From Chaetoderma sp. LZ-2023a (lineage: Eukaryota > Mollusca > Caudofoveata > Chaetodermatida > Chaetodermatidae), in contig CM067369.1 in the NCBI GenBank assembly GCA_034401795.1, positions 94,927,036-94,991,035 on the forward strand: DNA of 64,000 nucleotides. Reading direction: 5' to 3'. Shown one piece after another: positions 42,030 to 53,409 of this stretch. Position numbers and translations under genes: made by a program. The notes under the pieces are model-generated. The model had not been told where the DNA came from and ran no database searches. It saw only the letters and a program-made list of their open reading frames with translations. Position 1 is the first letter of the stretch, and each line of letters opens with the position of its first letter.

Positions 42030-44938
42030 GATCAGAATCAGTATGGGCAAGGTTATCAATAAATGGAAAAGACCACTACACCAGCAGTTGGTTTAGGGAA
42101 CTAGATGCACCAGCACATTAACCCAATAAGAAATCAGCTAATCATGCTCAAATCAAACCATAAACCAAACCGCCTACCAAATATCCACATTCTTTGCGAC
42201 GTTACTTACAGGAAAATCGATTGGAAAACAAAACTCAGCACATAATTTGGTGCCCTTTTATCAGATTTGGACGGCCAAACCTTAGTTTATATTTTGATGA
42301 ATCAATATGGAACAGCTAACTCTTTCAAAATCCACGAAGGAACCACTTTAAACTTAATAGCAAGATAATTACCTGGTCAATTAAGCAATATTCACTTAGC
42401 AGGCAAAATCAGAGGCCACGATGCCGCTACGGTAACTCTAGTATGCGGCATCTCTGACAAAAAGAAACCACGTAGACAGTTCTTTCAACGTTCTAAAGTA
42501 GACTATGGCATCATGGGTAAAGACGCATTGGGGCTTGCAAGAACGAAGTATGTCAATGGTAACGAAAATAACCGTGATATCGAAACCAATTGGCAACTAA
42601 TTAATAAATGTACCTGGTAACCATTCACAACAACCATTACCGTGGATAGACAACAAGAAAATGGCTTTGATCAAGCGAAGGAACAAGACACACAGTCAAT
42701 TTAAAAAGATTAAAAACCTACGCCAAAAAGATAACTGGAAAGCTCTGCGAAAGCAAACTAAGAAAGAAGTTCTGGATTTTCACAACAACTCTGACAACAA
42801 TTTGCTCGCCGACATTGAAGTTGACTCAAAACACTTTTGGAAGTATATTAACAACCAGAAATCTGACAAAGAATGAATCCCTTCACTAAAGTCAAATGGA
42901 ATTCTCGCAAACACCAACCTCAACAAATCGAAGCATTGATTAACCAATTTACTAGTGTGTTCACTGAAACAATCTTCAGCGAAATACCATTCACAATTCC
43001 TAAAACACATAATGGAAAGTGTCACTATCAAACCAAATGTAATTAAGAAATTATTAGATGGTGTAACCCTCCCCCCCCCACCCCCACCCCCCCCCCCTTA
43101 TATCAACTTAACCCTTTAATGGTTAAGTTGGTAAAAACGACATCTGCAGTGATCTTGAGAAATGTCCATTTGCAGGCTAAGAGAAGAATATTTTTGAAAC
43201 TTTACCACCGGAATGACTGTCTCGGTAACCGAGCCATTCATTCCAGTGGTAAATTTTCAAAAATGCTCTTCTTTGTCTGCAATTGGACACTGGCTAAGCA
43301 GAAATTTGAATTGTCTTGACCATTATACTTTTGATGAATGTCCATTTGAAGGATAACAGAAATATATTTTTTGTAGATTTTCGTTATAAATTTACAAACA
43401 CTCTTTCTAGCTGCAAAAATCAAAATTTCCTTGAAAAGTAATGGCAATTAAATGGTTACTTGACATAAATAATGTTTTGAGCGCTTTAATGCGCTGTTGA
43501 CATAAGAGGTGTTAAAACATCAACGGGCATGGATCCAGACGAAATACATCCGCGAATACGCGAAGAACTGTCAACAGAAATGTCAGACATACTATTACAT
43601 TTTTTCAACATTTCAGACAAAGGACTTAGCCATACTGAATAGAAATCAGCAAACATTTGCCCCTTATACAAAACGCGACCGTTCCGTACCAAGCAACTAT
43701 AGACCAGGGTCACTCTCATGCATTTACTGTAAGATCTTAGAAAACATCGTCTGCTCTAATTTAATCACCTATTTTGAGGAGAATAATATCTTAACTCACA
43801 GACAACATGCCTTCTGTAAATGACACAGTTGTGAAACTCAACTAATTAATGTCATCACTGATTAGGCTTCACTCATCGATAACCGGAAATAAGTGGATAC
43901 TTTTATTCTCGACTTTGAACAAGCTTTCGATAACGATACCTTGCTACATCAACTTTTGAAATCTAAATTGCCCAATTATGGTGTCTCAAAAATATACTAA
44001 ATTGGATTGACTCATTCTGAACGGATCGCAAACAATGTGTAGCAGTAGTCAGTGGTGCTAAACAAAACGCTGCAAAGGTTGTGTCTAGTGTACATCAAGG
44101 AACAGTTCTGTACCCACTGCTGTTTTCAGTCCACATAAATGAAGATGTAGTTAAGGGCATTTCTTCAGAGGTCCGGATATTCGCCTACGATTGTGTATGT
44201 TACCGGGAAATAAATGGCCCAAAGGAATGCGATACACTCCAACATAACATAAACATATTATGTAACTGGCCTACCACTTGGGGAATGCACTTCTAATCAG
44301 CAAAATGCAACATGATTTGTCTAACCAGAAACAAACTAAAACATCGAATTTGACTACACGTTAAAAAGAAGCAGCCTACGTTTTGTCTCATCAGTGAAGT
44401 ATCTGGGCGTCAGCATCGAACATGCTGGAACAAACACATCACAGCGATATGCAGCAAATCGTATAGAACTGTAGAACTATTGCTGAGAAAATTATCATTC
44501 TATTCACAAGAAACCAGACTTCAAGCACACATTGGACTGATTAGACTTGTTTTGGAATATGCAAGTGCAGTTCGGGATCCTCATCAAATAACGCTTCCGG
44601 ATAAACTGGAAAATGTGCAGAAACATGCAGCTAGATTTATCACCTCAAGCTATATCTACGAACCAGGCAATGTGACAAGTATAATGGAAACCCTAAAACG
44701 CCCAGCTTCCCACTTCCCACCGACATCCTTAAATTCTGCTTTATTTCCAATACGATAAGGGACTGGAACAAATTATCACACGATTTTCTAAGTAGTTTAC
44801 AAAGATCAACAAATCCTACTACTAAATTTACAGAATAACCAGAGGGAAACAACATATCTAAATTCGATACTTGACAAATTATCAAGTAATGTTCTATGGA
44901 CGTGTCTCCATAACTAATCGGGATCAGGATCAGGATCA
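42030..44938 (+). pseudogene. LINE-B non-LTR retrotransposon (endonuclease + RT), decayed
   Basis: Order of relics: end of an EEP endonuclease (KIDWKTKL near 42210, LNLIAR-LPGQLSNIHLAGKI, RGHDAATVTLV); linker helix region (SKVDYGIMGKDA, WKALRKQTKKEV); RT fingers (TSTGMDPDEIHPRIREELST; VPSNYRPGSLSCIYCKILEN); motif A (ILDFEQAFDND); motif B (SVHQGTVLYPLLFSVHIN); motif C with the catalytic pair changed (FAYDC); thumb (LVLEYASAVRDPH, VQKHAARFITSSY); and RDWNKL near the end. The tail is three GGATCA repeats at about 44918-44936. Many stops and shifts; interrupted by a TTAA MITE at 43062-43515. Arrangement fits the Jockey/CR1 group. Confidence 0.88.
43062..43515. mobile_element. TTAA-type MITE inside LINE-B, with poly-C tip
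   Basis: The right end is TTAA at 43512-43515 after GCGCTGTTGACATAAGAGGT, matching the inverse of the 60083 copy's left end. On the left, GTAACCCT with a run of about 30 C residues precedes a second TTAACCCTTTAATGG at 43108. The arms (GTCCATTTGCAGGCTAAGAG) and loop CGGTAACCGAG lie at 43160-43300. LINE-B sequence GATGGTGT and GGTGTTAAAAC abut the two ends. Confidence 0.75.
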
Positions 44939-44939
44939 A

Positions 44940-45275
44940 TGGTACAATTAACCTTTCCATTTTTAGCTATGCCCCGCCCTTCTCTAGTTACGCTCCACCC
45001 ACACGTGGGGTTAATAGATCTCCGAACTCCCTGACTATCAATTTCCAGAAAACTAAACCGGTAAGCTGTTGAATGTTTTAAAACTAATTTGACTGGGCGC
45101 CGTCGCTGCCTATCAGTATGTTTATTAAATAGTAGAGACATACAATTTGTACAACGTGTCGGACTAGAATCATTTATGACGTAATAATTATGACGTCATC
45201 CTACACGTCGCTTAGCTGAGTATGACGCCATATGTGCCAAATCATCGATGGATACTCTGGAAAGGTCTATTGGAG
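44940..45275 (+). mobile_element. P MITE, right hairpin arm deleted
   Basis: End AATTAACCTTTCCATTTTTAG, GCCCCGCCCTTCTC, left hairpin arm to CGCCGTCGCTGCCTA, then directly CAGTATGTTTATTAAATAG, CRE-like motifs with TATGACGTCATCC, end CTCTGGAAAGGTCTATTG. It directly follows the LINE-B tail. Confidence 0.85.
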
Positions 45276-45930
45276 GATTGCTACCTCCTAAAACATATAT
45301 GGACGGTGTCAAGTGTGTGGGTTACCCCTCTGGAGGTGATGCTAGTGAACTAGCAAACCATCGTACCAGTCTATAAGAGCAGGGGTGTGACCCGAGTAAG
45401 ACTGGTTCACCTCGTCTTTGACTCTGGTCGACGGGCACTACTAGTCAAATCCATCTAGAACATCATCACCTTATCAGGAGGCTCAATGTTCTATGTTTAG
45501 CCCACTAGTCCCCTGCGGATACATGCTAATTCGAGGAGCTATTGTAGCTCGCGGGGTAGCGTCGGGCCGTTCCGGTGTCTGGTGTCGGCTCGCCATGTCA
45601 CATGTACACGATGAGTGAGGAGGCTGGCTAGCTCCTGGTCTCTGGGTTACAGATCCCGTGTGACACTGCACTACGGGTAATAAAGACCGGCTCCTAAGGC
45701 CGGTGGAACTCAATTGTTCTGGTGGGGCCATGCGACCATCGCCGTGGACATTAAACACAACAGTATCAGCCCATGAGTTTGTGTCACCGGTATAACTGTC
45801 CATAGCAATTTCGTGATCTATGGACATACAATATTTGATTGGGGACCTAACTTAAATAAGTCTATACAATTAATTTACCTAAGCAGACCGTCAAGTTTGC
45901 TAGATAAAAATGAACATACGAAAATACAAG

Positions 45931-46120
45931 ACATAGAGACAGCCTGATGAACTTTCAAACGTGGGGCTCCCGGACGTACCGCACAGACTCGTAGGTCCGC
46001 AGAGGTATCCCCGCAAAGGAGACTCACATAGAGACAGCCTGATGAACTTTCAAACGTGGGGCTCCCGGACGTACCGCACAGACTCGTAGGTCCGCAGAGG
46101 TATCCCAGCAAAGGAGACTC
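45931..46120. repeat. 95-bp tandem duplication
   Basis: Two copies in direct contact (45931-46025 and 46026-46120), each starting ACATAGAGACAGCCTGATGA and ending before CTCACAT or CTCCCAC. Differences are very few, so the duplication is recent. Confidence 0.92.
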
Positions 46121-48104
46121 CCACATACGAGATCACTAATTAACTTAATATAAGTTATAATACCTCTAAGCTGAAAGGAAAGAAAGTTATCTTTAATAGT
46201 GGCGAAAGGCCATGTGCCTCACGCGGGCATCACTTCTGATGTTCTTTTTGGGTGAGAAGTAGTAGCCTCGTGTGGGCCGTCGTCACTGAATCCTTGCGAG
46301 AGGTAAGTGCCTCACGTGGGCCTCAGTCACAGGAAAATGCTACCACCGCTTAAAGCGTATTGGCCAAAAAGGGCCCCCGCTAATATTCAACCAAAATGCT
46401 ATAAAGAAAAGACCATACCTAGTGAAATTATGGCTATAATGTTGCGTGCTGTTTTACGTGAAGACGGGACGAGCGATTCCCGAGGGATTCCCATGTCACA
46501 GTCTTATGTGTTTCAAATATGCTGAATTAGTATGTGCCGCCCCTATTTATGCAGGCCTTCTTCTAGGTCTAGCCTAACATTTAGTTTTTAGAGACAAGAA
46601 CTAGGTTTAGGCAACTGATCTATCGTTATGGTGGGGGTAAGAGAGACGAATACCCACCGTGAATGTCCTTCCCGTGAGAGCGTGGCAGATCCTAACATCT
46701 TACCCAGACATTCTTACGGAATTCGGTGGGGATGCGTATCTTGCCCGTCACCAGGTCCTATGAAGCTAACCTTTTAACCTGATGTTAGGTTTAAACGCAT
46801 GTTGCACAGTTGTGCACTGCGGTTCGGGGGAGACTTCCTAGAAGATGAGAAAGAAATTAATAATTATAATATGTTTTCGCAGTGCTTCCTACACTGGCAA
46901 GGATAACTAACTACCAGGTATCAGAAGATACACGGCCGGTGTGTGTGAAACCACACCCTGGCCATCACCGCTCAGAAACCCCAATAGTTTCCCAGGGTCG
47001 GATCAGTCCATGGTGCGGATAGGGGCATCCAAACAATTAAGAAGCCATAAGGCTTAGTGGAACATGAAGAGTGACAATAACTTAAGAATATGAGGCCCAA
47101 TAGGTATTTTGGCCAATTTTACACAACCTTGCCGGAGTGCGGGGCTAAATTATCGCAACTACCGGGAAAGAGGCGTACACTATGTGTCTCTTGACGAAGA
47201 GATTGTCTCGAATCATATTAAACCTATCCTATTGAGCTAAATAGACAGGCTTTTAGTCGGTAGCGTGCCGGGCTAAACAGAGTTATAGTACGGACAGCGA
47301 CCTCAGTGGAAAATTGTTGGTGGTGGGAGAAAGCGATGCATTATAAATGTTGCTGTATAGTGTCTCCTACGCGCACTGCGGTCCTACGTTTTCTACAAAT
47401 AAACAAAACATATGAACGAATGGCTGCTCGCCATATATAAAACTAACCAGTACAAGTAATACAATGTGAAATGATCAGAATAATACATATGGTACAGGTT
47501 GTTGGACCTACTACGGTGTGGTTAGTAAAAACACCTTACAGTAAAATAAGAATAACTATAAACAGATAAAGAAATTATAACTAGCGGTCCTAAGACCGTT
47601 ACGCTTCCTTTTAGTCAACGGGACCGTTTACACAGATAAAGTATAATCATTAAAGTTGTAATTAACGGAATAATTAAGGATGTTAAATAAGTTACTTGAA
47701 TAGTAGGTAGCCATTCTTAAGGACGGGCTATCGTGTTACTGAAATTGATACGTCACTGTTAGCGTGACGTGAAGTGACGCGTTCTCTGGAAGCTGGAAAG
47801 TTCCCGCATGTCGGTTCCCACAAACAGGATTCCCGCATGCAGTCCGGAACGGGAGTGGAGCGAACTCAGGATGGTAATCACAATGTAAGAATGTCTAACG
47901 AACAGTCAGTAAGTTCTACAATAACATTACACCGACGGTACGGATGAGAGTTAAGAACAACTCGTTTATCAGCGGGGGTTGTCGAATACGGATGAAGATC
48001 ATAACTAAGCTTAACGGTGCGGGTACGTCAGTTAGCTCTTAATACGTACCTGGAAAAGTTTACTTGCTGCGGTCAAAAAGTTTAAATAAACCTGCACGAC
48101 ATCA

Positions 48105-48302
48105 GTGCGGGTGAGGTTGAACGACCACTTTTTAGCGTGGCCGGCAGATACGGCGAGTTATCCACCAAAGAACATCGCTGCCTCTACATCTGTAGAATCA
48201 CATATTCAGGCCGGGAAAGGCCTCACCGCAGGATTGTGTTCCGATTCAGTTCTTGATTTAGTCGTGAACAATATTGTCGAAAGTTTCCAAAAATTCTTTT
48301 AA
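48105..48302 (+). CDS. Unidentified short frame
   Basis: 65 codons, ending with a plausible ordered segment: ESHIQAGKGLTAGLCSD then VLDLVVNNIVESFQKFF and TAA. The amphipathic end looks protein-like, but the first 25 residues do not. It might be the last exon of a gene or part of a retroelement. No start, splice or homologue evidence. Confidence 0.15.
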   Translation: MRVRLNDHFLAWPADTASYPPKNIAASTSVESHIQAGKGLTAGLCSDSVLDLVVNNIVESFQKFF

Positions 48303-48474
48303 GATGCGATTGGCTGGGTGGCTGCCGCAATGCTACGGGACAGCTGCTGACCAAGACCAAAGTGATCTATTTAATAACTGTCTCGGCTGATCGTAGCTGC
48401 TTTGCCAATCCAACCTGTTCCTCCTCTGGCCGAGGATGCTCTCGAACTCTGGATTCCATCTCCTGTTATACTAC

Positions 48475-48620
48475 TCGTGATGTCATAGGCGCAGGCCTCA
48501 ACCAATCATCGGTCGAGCAATAGCCAATCAGCGCGCAGCTAATAATGACGCAGATGAATGTTCTAGAACATTCTAGAACTTCGGCGTACACGTGGTTATG
48601 ACGTCACAGCAATATTTTGA
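48475..48620. promoter_or_regulatory. Promoter-like cluster with a perfect five-unit heat-shock element
   Basis: At 48556-48578 five HSF half-sites alternate with exact 2-base spacing: GAA, TTC, GAA, TTC, GAA. Upstream are two CCAAT boxes (AACCAATCAT near 48499 and AGCCAATCAG near 48530) and a CRE variant TGATGTCA at 48480. Downstream is a perfect TGACGTCA near 48599. A TATAAAG lies at 48748-48754 (plus) and a weaker TATAAC near 48468 (minus), so direction is undecided. A 30-codon minus-strand frame starts at 48459. The motifs are visible; heat-inducible transcription is inference. Confidence 0.6.
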
Positions 48621-48837
48621 AGCTAATCAAAGGGGTTTCCGTGGATAACTCAGCCATTTCCAAGCCGATTCTGAAATGGTTTACAAATTTGGAAAGCCCG
48701 TCGAATTCTGGTCTTGAGTGATATCAGATTCGGCGGGAACAAGCAATTATAAAGAATTACATTGTACCTACTCGGTACACTAAAAGTGTTATCCTATCTT
48801 GGACGTGATATACGCGCTCTGTCAATGCAGTGGTAAT

Positions 48838-48920
48838 CGCGCGCATGCGCGCTACGCGTTTTAATGAACTCTCATAGGCTCATATACGCTTAGAGCTCTA
48901 CACAGGGGGGGGGGGGGCGT
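48838..48920. repeat. Alternating GC palindrome and G-run
   Basis: GCGCGCATGCGCGC near 48839-48853 is a self-complementary alternating purine-pyrimidine block, a potential Z-DNA former. A run of about 13 G follows at 48905-48917. Confidence 0.7.
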
Positions 48921-49054
48921 GGGCGTGTTCATGGAACGCATCCAGGATGGGCGGCGCGTACCCAGCTTAGTTGGTACGGCCGGCACCTGACCGGTCGATC
49001 CGAACTACACCATGCCTTTTCGCCTTCAAACACAAGGGAGGAATCTGATCTGTC

Positions 49055-49300
49055 ACTCACGTATATAACGTCATGCTCCATTACATCACATCATGTTCGC
49101 GCGCTCGATGTTTGTTTTGAAAGCTCATTACCAACACCCAGTCAAATCAGTTTCAAAATATTCAGCAGCTTACTCACATAGTCTTCAGCAAATTGAGATT
49201 CAGGGACTGCAGGAATCGATGGATCTCAATACGATCAAAGCGTAGGTGGAGCTTCGCTAGAGATGGGCGCGGCATAGCTAAAACTTGATTCCTCCATTAC
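49055..49300 (-). mobile_element. P MITE, left hairpin arm missing
   Basis: TATAACGTCATGCTCC, then after a gap only the right arm CACCCAGTCAAATCAGTTTC (49137-49156), GATCGATGGATCTC, GATGGGCGCGGCATAGC, end ACTTGATTCCTCCATTACG. Confidence 0.75.
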
Positions 49301-49309
49301 GCGTTGAAT

Positions 49310-49430
49310 TTATAGGATCTAGCCAGTCGTTCCCACGATAGAGTTTCAAAAGATGGTCTTCTCTTGGCCCGCAAATGGACATATTTTGATATTCTTGATA
49401 AAAATGTAGACATTTCAGGCTTAATGCCGC
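49310..49430. mobile_element. TTAA-type MITE fragment
   Basis: GGTCTTCTCTTGGCCCGCAA then ATGGACAT matches one arm of the 7642 and 60083 copies. Termini are not preserved. Confidence 0.5.
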
Positions 49431-49559
49431 ACATATACACCATAAATGGAGACATGGATCATAGCATATGATGATTTTATTCTGTATAAATTACTAAAAC
49501 ATTTTAGTTGTGAAGTTAAAGTTGGATTAGTGATATGTATCCATAGCTCCATACTTCAA

Positions 49560-50155
49560 TGGAAGGATCCAGTTATAGCTATGCCCAGCCCATCTTTAGC
49601 ACAGCGCCACACACACGTTGATCGTGTTGGGAGGGATCGATCCCTGAACTCCCTGACTATCAATTTCTAGAAAGCTATACAGCTAAGCTGTTGAATATTT
49701 TTAAATACTTCGACTGGGCAGCAACAGCGCCCTGCCAAATTAGTTTCAAAATATTCAACAGCATGTTTGTATTTATGATTACTATATTCTGCGGCTGTAG
49801 TAGTAGAAACATCATACAGCTGCAATTAGCCCTTTTTCCCTTTTGCCTATCGCGTCTTGTCCTCAGCCAAAATCATTAGCTTCCACAGGTCCATTCTTGA
49901 CTTGAGTGTACCGAGACCGGCTTTCTTGAGGTCACCTTGTAGCATACTTAGCAGATTTATGCAATGACGTTCTCTCCTGGATTTAACTAGTAAAGATATA
50001 CAATTCGTATAACAACGCTTAGTCTGTCGACAATTAAGCATTCGTGACGAACTTAGCTACGTCATTCATGACATAATTGATTATGGTATCAGCCTACACA
50101 TCACATAATTGATTATGTCATCATATGATTGACTGAGAAACTGGAATCCTCCATT
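49560..50155 (+). mobile_element. P MITE split by a LINE-A fragment
   Basis: GC-box arm, GGGATCGATCCC, core 49684-49765, CAACAGCATGTTT, then LINE-A, then P resumes at CTAGTAAAGATATACAATTC through CRE-like motifs to GACTGAGAAACTGG. Normal copies have these halves joined as GTTTATTAAATAGTAAAGAC. Confidence 0.85.
49775..49982 (-). mobile_element. LINE-A 3' fragment inserted in P
   Basis: Minus-strand reading: ...CGTCATTGCATAAATCTGCT, the RGDLKKAG-type codons, AGGACAAGACGCG, then GCAGCTGTATGATGTTTCTA and CAGCCGCAGAATATAGTAATCAT. ATTTA occurs at both junctions and may be the target duplication. The coding part is decayed. Confidence 0.8.
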
Positions 50156-50194
50156 TTACAAGTAAATGTATCCTATTTTATATGGAAAGTAATC

Positions 50195-50420
50195 ACCATA
50201 TGTTAATCCTTTGAACACTGAGTTTCCAGAACCGCAATTTTAAAACCATCGTACAGGTAAGCTGTTGAATATTTTGAAACTAATATGACAGGAACTTGTT
50301 GCTGCCATAGGCAGCTACAGCTCCCAGTCAAATTAGTTTCAAAATGCTCAACATAATCTTTCTAAAATCGTCATGGAATGTGGTGTTTTGGCCTTTCGGG
50401 TTCAAAGGGTTAAGATGCAT
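50195..50420 (+). mobile_element. P-related palindrome, subfamily copy
   Basis: AATCCTTTGAACACTGAGTTTC start, GGTAAGCTGTTGAATATTTTG, hairpin core 50257-50352 with GTTGCTGCCATAGGCAGC, end GGCCTTTCGGGTTCAAAGGG. The inverted ends CCTTTGAAC / GTTCAAAGG differ from standard P and match the 2310-2520 copy. Confidence 0.8.
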
Positions 50421-50424
50421 TTCG

Positions 50425-51029
50425 TTTTATTACTTGCATGACAGTGTAGAACTCCATTCAACCCAGGAAAAGTATACCATTTAAACAAATCTTTATCTTC
50501 AAAGATTCTTGTGTTAATATGGTCGTCTGGAATTCCCGACTGTTTCAATAATTGGAATCTACCAACAATAATGGTCAACTAGTTTTATGCGGATGTCTTT
50601 GCTTCATATTTCGCCACTTGCCAACCCATACGGAGTGTCAAACTGAAGCGGCTGAAGTGATGCATGTGTGGATACTGCAAAAAATATCCAGTCAAGTGTT
50701 ACGCGCACGCCCACATAGTGCAATTTCCAATACTTCAACAACATGCGGTAAATCCACAATATACGCCACGAGTTGTTATCACGGAATCACGATTTTTTAT
50801 TGCTGAGACTCAAATTATCTCACTCGGTCCTGTTATCGATGAAGATATTAAAATCATCATATTGCTGCATATAAAACCGAGATACGGACGTTATTTTAGA
50901 GTAATACCGGCCGGAGATGGCAATCTGGTACACACACAATCAGAGATGCTTGATCTAGATGACTGGATATTGTTGCATGAGTCGTGTCCTTTGATGCCCA
51001 TCCGTGCCAAGCGCGTGCGATGCGCGCGA
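50425..51029. other. Unassigned stretch with one longer frame
   Basis: A plus-strand frame from 50664 stays open for 162 codons but runs on into the P copy at 51030. About 110 codons are outside it (TESRFFIAETQIISLGPVID). No domain recognised; probably chance. Confidence 0.2.
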
Positions 51030-51345
51030 CGCGTACGCCATATCAAATGTGACCTAATGCATCTCACTTTAGTCCATCATAAACGCTTAATAACCCGTCA
51101 AGTTGTACGAATTGTATGGCTTTACTATTTAATAAATATGCTATGCTGTTGAATATTTTGAAACTAATTTAACTGGGCGGCGTTGCTGCCACCAAGTCAA
51201 TTTAGTTTCAAAATATTCAACAGCTTACCAGTATAGTTTTCTGGAAATTGAGATCCATTGAGTGCAGGGATCGATTGATCGATCACAACACGGACACAGC
51301 GGGGGTGGCGCTTAGGTGGAGCTAAAACTTGATTTTTCAATTGTT
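51030..51345 (-). mobile_element. P MITE, core shortened
   Basis: TTTAATAAATATGCTATGC, left arm to GGCGGCGTTGCTGCC, right GGCAGCAA arm deleted, then AAGTCAATTTAGTTTCAAAA, GATCGATTGATCGATC, GC-rich arm, end AAACTTGATTTTTC. Confidence 0.8.
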
Positions 51346-51349
51346 CCTT

Positions 51350-53005
51350 CTCTCTGGGCATTGGGAGGTCATTTGTCTAACATTAGAAAGGTCCGGCAAT
51401 AGTTTTTCTGAGTTACCGCCTCACCAGATCTCTTGCATCCTATTGGATCATATATCCATCAACGCTTGACTTATGGATGCGCAGCAGCATTGGAGATGAT
51501 GAACTACATGCGCCTAGACATTTCCCGATGCCCTTTTTGGCTTCCAGCAGTACCATGCTTTTATAAATCCACCGTGATAGAGAGGAATGACTCTTCCTTT
51601 CATAGCTAAGAGAATTCATATCCTGCTTAAACTAGCAGGGATAAACAGTCAAGTACTCCGATAATAATAATGATCACAGTAATCCTTGATCTGACCACAG
51701 TGCAGCAGCCCAACTCCATAGCTTTTCGTATCCTAACTTTGCCTCGGTGATTGAGCAGAGTACATATATGGCTAACATTTATTACCCAAGTCTGAGAAAT
51801 AAGATGCATGTCTCATACAGTAGGGTCTACATCGGATTCGGACTTGCTCGAAGAGATGACTAATCCTATTTCATCCAACCGATGTGCGATGGCTGGATGT
51901 TTATCTGGCACCTCTATGGCCAGCTTGCATACCTAGGGAAGTATCCTACTTTTCATAAACCAAACAAGAGAGGAGCCTAAGACTCCCACAAGGACTATGA
52001 AGGTAACAATTTGGTCAATAGATTGGGTGACTGATCTCGTCTTATCCTACTTCAACCTGAATAACATCAGAATAATTTGCCAATATGCACGTTTCGTGCT
52101 TAATCTGGAATAGATTTGCCTGGTTGTTGGAGATTGGATCTTCGTCAGACCCCACTCATACATGGGTAGTGCTGTTCCAGAGATCATTGAGAGTAGCTTC
52201 ACTTACGTAAGTGTTTCCGTTAATATATTCTGGCAGATTAGGTCCTCTTGTTGTGCATACAATTCCTCCTCGCTGTGAAGGATGTTCTTAATGTTGCTAC
52301 TTGCGAGGGCACCTTATACATGTCAGCAGAAGCACTCCTTGAGCTGAGCAGAAACTCCGCCAATTCTTTTCTTCTAATTTTTTAATGTTCCTACCGCAAT
52401 ATTGTGATAGTCTCTTCGGAAAATATACATGCCGCTTGCGTCTTGATCAGGTTCCAGTTACATACCAAATAACTGCGATCTTATCCTATTTTCAACACCC
52501 CTCAACATTCAGAGCCAGCTGTGTGGAATATGGTCACCCTCCTTGCTGCCCATCGATTGAAATGTTTGTGATCAATAGATCCAGTCCTCTGCTGATTCAA
52601 GCATTTACTTCTCGGTACCGGTCATTCCATATGCGTCTATAACTATGTCTATATGCTTGTCTACTACCCTACCAACCTGTCATCAGACTACTTGATCTGG
52701 TTTCTGGCTAGGCTGAGGAGGCATACATGACCTTAGACAAGACGTATGATATGTGATTGCTTAAAATTCGTAGGCTAGATGGTGAGGCTCTGATCGAGCA
52801 CAATGAGATGGAATGGTGTCCCAATTTAGCAGATCTACTTGGTATTGCATGTCCTCATTTTCTGATTACTTGTTCAGCCATTGCAGCAGCACACCTGTTC
52901 GCAGGCCTGCCTTTACATGGTCCATGATCTAGTGAGTTACTTAGAGGAAGATGCTTGTTAATTTTACGTCAATAGCCAAGAAGATTTCTTTCAACTATAT
53001 TCACT
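51350..53005. other. Unassigned stretch
   Basis: No window repeat and no recognised motif over 1.65 kb. Frames are short; an 85-codon plus frame at 52385-52642 has no domain. Confidence 0.35.
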
Positions 53006-53405
53006 CTTCGAACTGTAACGGCTTGGCAGCAGCTCCAAACGCAGCTCTAGACAAACTTCAGGCTTGCCACCGCAAACAACTGCGCACCTTCACTGGGCAT
53101 CGAGGGCCAGACAGCATAATTCCCATTGATGCACTATACAAGATGTTTCATACATCCCCGCTGTCAGTAAATGTCGTCCAGCAAAGATGGTCCATGTTTG
53201 GTCATGTGCTAGGTATGGTAGGAGACACACCAGCACAGATATCCTTGGAACTTTCCCCACTGGGCGCCAGCAAATACGAAACCAGGAGAAGGCGGCATTG
53301 CATACATCTGTTAAGCATGCTACGAGGTAACGTCAAGAAAACTGGACTCGGCACAATCAAATCAATAACGGACCTCAGGAAGTTAAAAATGTTGACATTC
53401 ATTCA
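53006..53405 (+). pseudogene. LINE-A protein C-terminal fragment
   Basis: Frame open from NCNGLAAAPNAALDKLQACH through RTFTGHRGPDSIIP, DALYKMFHTSPLSVNVVQQR, WSMFGHVLGM, RRRRHCIHLLSMLRGNVKK to TDLRKLKML. It aligns throughout with 61385-61760. It is the longest uninterrupted LINE-A tail here. It stops before the 3' tail, so its 3' side was lost or replaced. Confidence 0.9.
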
Positions 53406-53409
53406 TTCA

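Larger units (their letters stand above)
45280..48450. other. GC/CpG-richer region without window repeats
   Basis: None of the P, B, C, FB or LINE families enters this 3.2 kb. Frames longer than 100 codons occur only on the minus strand at 45483-45827 (114 codons, no domain). A direct repeat around CTCACGYGGGC occurs three times at 46212-46325. It could be single-copy non-coding DNA, a long terminal repeat, or the body of an unknown element. No gene can be supported. Confidence 0.4.

Noticed and set aside
45400-45430. Possible B-box (GGTTCACCTCG) of a tRNA-derived SINE
   Set aside because: Poor match to the consensus and no A-box at the right distance.
50664-51152. 162-codon frame as a gene
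   Set aside because: Its end lies in a P element and no domain is recognisable; length is within chance for this composition.
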